From contig DBFQ01000093.1 in the NCBI GenBank assembly GCA_002294665.1, forward strand, positions 7,915 to 32,312: 24,398 nucleotides of DNA, in the 5' to 3' direction. Below the pieces are notes generated by a model. The model saw nothing but the letters and a program-made list of their open reading frames with translations. It was not told the DNA's origin and ran no database searches. Both the position numbers and the translations under genes were made by a program. This DNA comes from Candidatus Aminicenantes bacterium UBA876. Its GTDB lineage: Bacteria > Acidobacteriota > Aminicenantia > UBA2199. Position 1 is the stretch's first letter, and every line of letters starts with the position of its first letter. Shown here one piece after another: positions 21,796 through 24,398 of this stretch.

Positions 21796-24240
21796 ATGGC
21801 AAAGGCACTCAAACAATCCGGGAAATCAGGGAATCGGTATCAGGCCGGGATACGCGGCAACCGTAAGCGTTTATGGGTGATCGCGCCCCTGCTGATGGCG
21901 ATTCCGGGCCTGTTCGCCCAGGACCCGGTGGTGGAACGAGTCCAGGTCACGCAGCGCGAAGTGGTGGTCAGGGTGTTTGACGGCAAGAAACCAGTCGCGG
22001 GACTCACGCTAAAAGACTTCGCTCTATACGAAAACGGGCGCCGCCTTCCCATTACCAGTCTCCGCGAACTGCACCGGTCCCTGATGCCGCTTCCAGCACC
22101 GCCTCAGCCAGAGGCGGGAACCGGGGTTTTACCCCGCAGGGGGCGGTTGTTTCTCTTTCTATTGTGGTGGAATGAACAAAGCAGCGACTGGCCCCAGGCC
22201 TGGGATTACTTCCGCTCGAGGATTTTCCGCCCCGGAGACCGCGTCATTATCAGCGACGGCAACCGGGCCGTGGAGATCCGCGATTCAGAGCAGCAGGAAC
22301 AGGAACTGGCGGATTTCTTTGTCCATCTGAACCGTGATCTGGAACGGCGTAAAATGGACAAGGTCCACCTGGTACGTGAACTGGATCGCAGCGCCCAGGA
22401 ACTGCACGACAGTTTGACCGGCCTGCGCATGCGGGCAGCCGAACGGCCGCTGCTGGCGGAGTTCGAATCCCGCTACCGGGGGGCACTGGATGAGTATCGC
22501 CTCTCCCGCCTCAAGGCCCAACCCGGCCTGCTCGCCGGACTGGCCGAACAGATGCGCGCCCTGGAAGCGGAAAAATGGGTGCTGGTATTCCTGCAGAACG
22601 AGCGCGTGCCCATGGTACACAAACAGAGCCGCCTGTTCCGCGCTCCCATGAGTCAGGAAATCGCGTCAAGGCTGGGAAAATTCATCGACGAATGCAGTAA
22701 GCGCATGATCATGGCCACGGACATGGCCGTTCACGTCAGGGACCTGCGTTCCCTGTTCACCGGTGCCAACGCCACCTTCCACCTGTTTCTAAGCGACCCC
22801 CGTAACGAAAACCTGGATACGGACCAGTTGCGCTGGTACGGCGTGTTTTCATCCTGGGAGTCGGCATTCCGCGATATCAGCCGTGACACCGGTGGCGCGA
22901 TTGAGAATACCACGAAACTGGCAGAGGCCATGGCGCGGTCGGCCCGGCGCCAGGACATCTTTTACGCCCTGACCTACCGCCCCAGAGCGGAGATCCCGAC
23001 CCGAATGAAATTGCGCATCGAACTCAACCGCCCGGGATTGGAGGCTGCCTATGCCCGGCAACTGGAAAACCGGGAGATCCAGCCATTCCTCATCTCATCC
23101 CCCCAATGGAAAGACGGGAAACTGGAGTTCGGGCTGACCGGTTATCTGCGCGAAACCGGCGCCGACGGCAACCTCTACGGGAACGTGAGTGTGCGGGTGT
23201 CAACGACGGCCCCGGACGGGAACAGCCTGGATTTCACGCATACCCTGCGTCCGGCGGGTGACAGCGCCACCGTGACCATGGGGGTGAATTTCCCCGCTCC
23301 CGGCAACTATTTATTGAACCTGGAATCCAGAGACGAGATTGCCGGGCAAACGGCCCATGGCCATATCGGGGTTCAGATCGATCCCCCGCCTTCCGCGCCC
23401 ACGGAAGCGTCCGCATCTGCGACAGAACAGATATCTCCCCAGCTGGCGGCAATCCTCGAGAAAACCACGGACTATTGCCGCAACCTGAAAACGGCAGCCT
23501 TCCGTTTTTACTGCACCGAAGAAGTGAGCGAAACGGAATTGGAAAGAAATCGCCTGACCCGGCGCTGGGATCGCCACACGCGACATTGGCGTTACGACTA
23601 CCAGGTGGTCGGCGAAGGCACCATTCAGGAACAACGGCGCCTGATCAATGGAAAGGAGAAGGGATTGGAAAAGGAAAACGCGGTTTTGAAAACCCGCTTC
23701 CATTCCCGCTACTCCGTATTCATGCCGGTCACCCTGCTGGCGGTGGAGAACCGCCGCAACTACCATTATCAACTGCTCGAAACGGACCGCATCCGCAATC
23801 GTCCCTGCGCGGTGGTGGAAGTAAAGCCCCGCTCTGAAACCGATGACTCCCTGACCCAGGGACTGGTCTGGATCGACATGGATAATGGTTCTGTACTCAA
23901 GATCGAGGTATACCCCAAGGGTATCCAGGGCAGTGAAGCCCTGGAAGCCACGGCACGGAAATTGGGGGCGCGCTTGGAATTGAAGGCCACCCATTGGTAC
24001 CTGGAAGAACGGCGAGGACTTCGTTTTCCATCGGAAACCGAGTTTTCCGAAAGCTACATCTTCGAGCAATACCCGGAAACCCGCATGCGTCCGGTTTCAG
24101 AGACGGGCAAGTGGGCGACACGATCTTATATGCGCCGCAGCACCGAGCGCGTCACCCGGCGTATCGAATTCTACCACCTGCGGCACCAGTACAAGGACTA
24201 TCGCTACTTCCAGGTCAACAGCCGCTTAGAGGTACAATAG
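21796..24240 (+). CDS. VWFA-related Acidobacterial domain protein with C-terminal beta domain
   Basis: The 814-residue secreted protein has an N-terminal signal (cleavage probably after FAQ42, preceded by an unusually long basic stretch), then the family hallmark QVTQREVVVRVFDGKKPVAGL followed by LKDFALYENG (50-80). A von Willebrand A-like domain follows from about 115 to 400, but the DxSxS metal site is absent; the corresponding segment reads FLFLLWWNEQSSDW. Next comes a beta-rich region to about 545 and a C-terminal domain (about 550-814) that looks like an outer-membrane lipoprotein-sorting or LolA-type beta sheet (LINGKEKGL, YHYQLLETDRIRNRPCAVVEVKPR, GLVWIDMDNGSVLKIEVY). Function is unknown. 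AGGAGAG lies six bases before the ATG. The 208 bases upstream (21588-21795) hold no gene and no clear promoter. Confidence 0.88.
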   Translation: MAKALKQSGKSGNRYQAGIRGNRKRLWVIAPLLMAIPGLFAQDPVVERVQVTQREVVVRVFDGKKPVAGLTLKDFALYENGRRLPITSLRELHRSLMPLPAPPQPEAGTGVLPRRGRLFLFLLWWNEQSSDWPQAWDYFRSRIFRPGDRVIISDGNRAVEIRDSEQQEQELADFFVHLNRDLERRKMDKVHLVRELDRSAQELHDSLTGLRMRAAERPLLAEFESRYRGALDEYRLSRLKAQPGLLAGLAEQMRALEAEKWVLVFLQNERVPMVHKQSRLFRAPMSQEIASRLGKFIDECSKRMIMATDMAVHVRDLRSLFTGANATFHLFLSDPRNENLDTDQLRWYGVFSSWESAFRDISRDTGGAIENTTKLAEAMARSARRQDIFYALTYRPRAEIPTRMKLRIELNRPGLEAAYARQLENREIQPFLISSPQWKDGKLEFGLTGYLRETGADGNLYGNVSVRVSTTAPDGNSLDFTHTLRPAGDSATVTMGVNFPAPGNYLLNLESRDEIAGQTAHGHIGVQIDPPPSAPTEASASATEQISPQLAAILEKTTDYCRNLKTAAFRFYCTEEVSETELERNRLTRRWDRHTRHWRYDYQVVGEGTIQEQRRLINGKEKGLEKENAVLKTRFHSRYSVFMPVTLLAVENRRNYHYQLLETDRIRNRPCAVVEVKPRSETDDSLTQGLVWIDMDNGSVLKIEVYPKGIQGSEALEATARKLGARLELKATHWYLEERRGLRFPSETEFSESYIFEQYPETRMRPVSETGKWATRSYMRRSTERVTRRIEFYHLRHQYKDYRYFQVNSRLEVQ

Positions 24241-24284
24241 CCTCTCGCCTGAGTGCTTAGAATAACGAATAATGAGGAAGGAAC

Positions 24285-24302
24285 AAAAGGCAGAAAAGGC
24301 AA
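24285..24302. repeat. Two tandem copies of a nine-base unit
   Basis: AAAAGGCAG (24285-24293) is followed directly by AAAAGGCAA (24294-24302). It lies in the gene-free right edge of the window. Confidence 0.45.
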
Positions 24303-24330
24303 TTTGCGGAATTGACAAGAAATACCGTAC

Positions 24331-24350
24331 GGGCGAAAAATTTTTCGCCC
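24331..24350. repeat. Perfect 20-base palindrome
   Basis: GGGCGAAAAATTTTTCGCCC is its own reverse complement. It lies about 90 bases after the stop of the VWFA-related gene, and T-rich sequence follows. It could form a ten-base-pair hairpin in RNA with no loop slack, and may be a transcription terminator or a unit of a dispersed repeat family. Confidence 0.65.
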
Positions 24351-24376
24351 CTACCTCTTTTTCAACTCCTTCCCTC

Positions 24377-24398
24377 TTCAACTTTTCAACTTTTCAAC
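24377..24398. repeat. TTCAACTT tandem repeat at window edge
   Basis: Two full copies and a partial third copy of TTCAACTT run to the last base of the window, so the array may continue. A related TTCAACT is at 24361. Confidence 0.6.

Overview
The window reads as a chromosome segment of a diderm, probably anaerobic bacterium of the Acidobacteriota/Aminicenantes type. This placement is an inference. It rests on a protein with the N-terminal signature of the 'VWFA-related Acidobacterial domain' family (21796-24240), lipoproteins and an LptD-like outer-membrane barrel (diderm envelope), and a ferredoxin-dependent 2-oxoacid oxidoreductase (anaerobic metabolism). Coding density is high, and no rRNA, tRNA, CRISPR array or intact mobile element was seen. 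No gene-free stretch exceeds 300 bases; the longest are 4036-4284, 21588-21795, 811-961 and the two window edges.

Layout. 1-126: short CATCACCG-type repeats at the edge. 127-786 (-): a Cys-rich, MshEN-like protein. 962-4035 (+): a small unknown protein, a DUF58 protein, a BatD-like membrane protein and a BatA-like VWA protein, i.e. a Bat/aerotolerance-type operon without an adjacent MoxR ATPase. 4285-6908 (-): a four-gene 2-oxoacid:ferredoxin oxidoreductase operon in the order ferredoxin, alpha, beta, gamma. 7054-9468 (+): a class A penicillin-binding protein. 9472-9846 (-): a small secreted protein. 10007-13301 (+): four overlapping envelope genes (DUF5683-like membrane protein, lipoprotein, LptD-like barrel, lipoprotein). 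13460-15187 (+): an MscS-type channel with a coiled-coil N-terminus. 15188-19710 (-): ferritin-like protein, sulfatase-fold enzyme and S9 prolyl oligopeptidase. 19816-21587 (+): an SDR epimerase-like enzyme and a hexapeptide acyltransferase. 21796-24240 (+): the VWFA-related protein. 24241-24398: a perfect palindrome and short tandem repeats.

Most genes serve the cell envelope: peptidoglycan synthesis, outer-membrane barrel, lipoproteins, osmotic channel, secreted peptidase and sulfatase-fold enzyme, sugar or lipid modification. The oxidoreductase and the ferritin-like protein fit anaerobic redox metabolism and iron or oxidant handling.

Translation signals deserve attention. Strong AGGAGG-type ribosome binding sites precede many genes. 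Two genes (12840, and 19181 on the minus strand) appear to start at ATT codons placed correctly behind strong Shine-Dalgarno sequences. Three others (7054, 10007, 20841) have a -10 box so close to the ATG, and no Shine-Dalgarno, that leaderless transcripts are likely. All functional calls come from reading motifs by eye; no database search was run.
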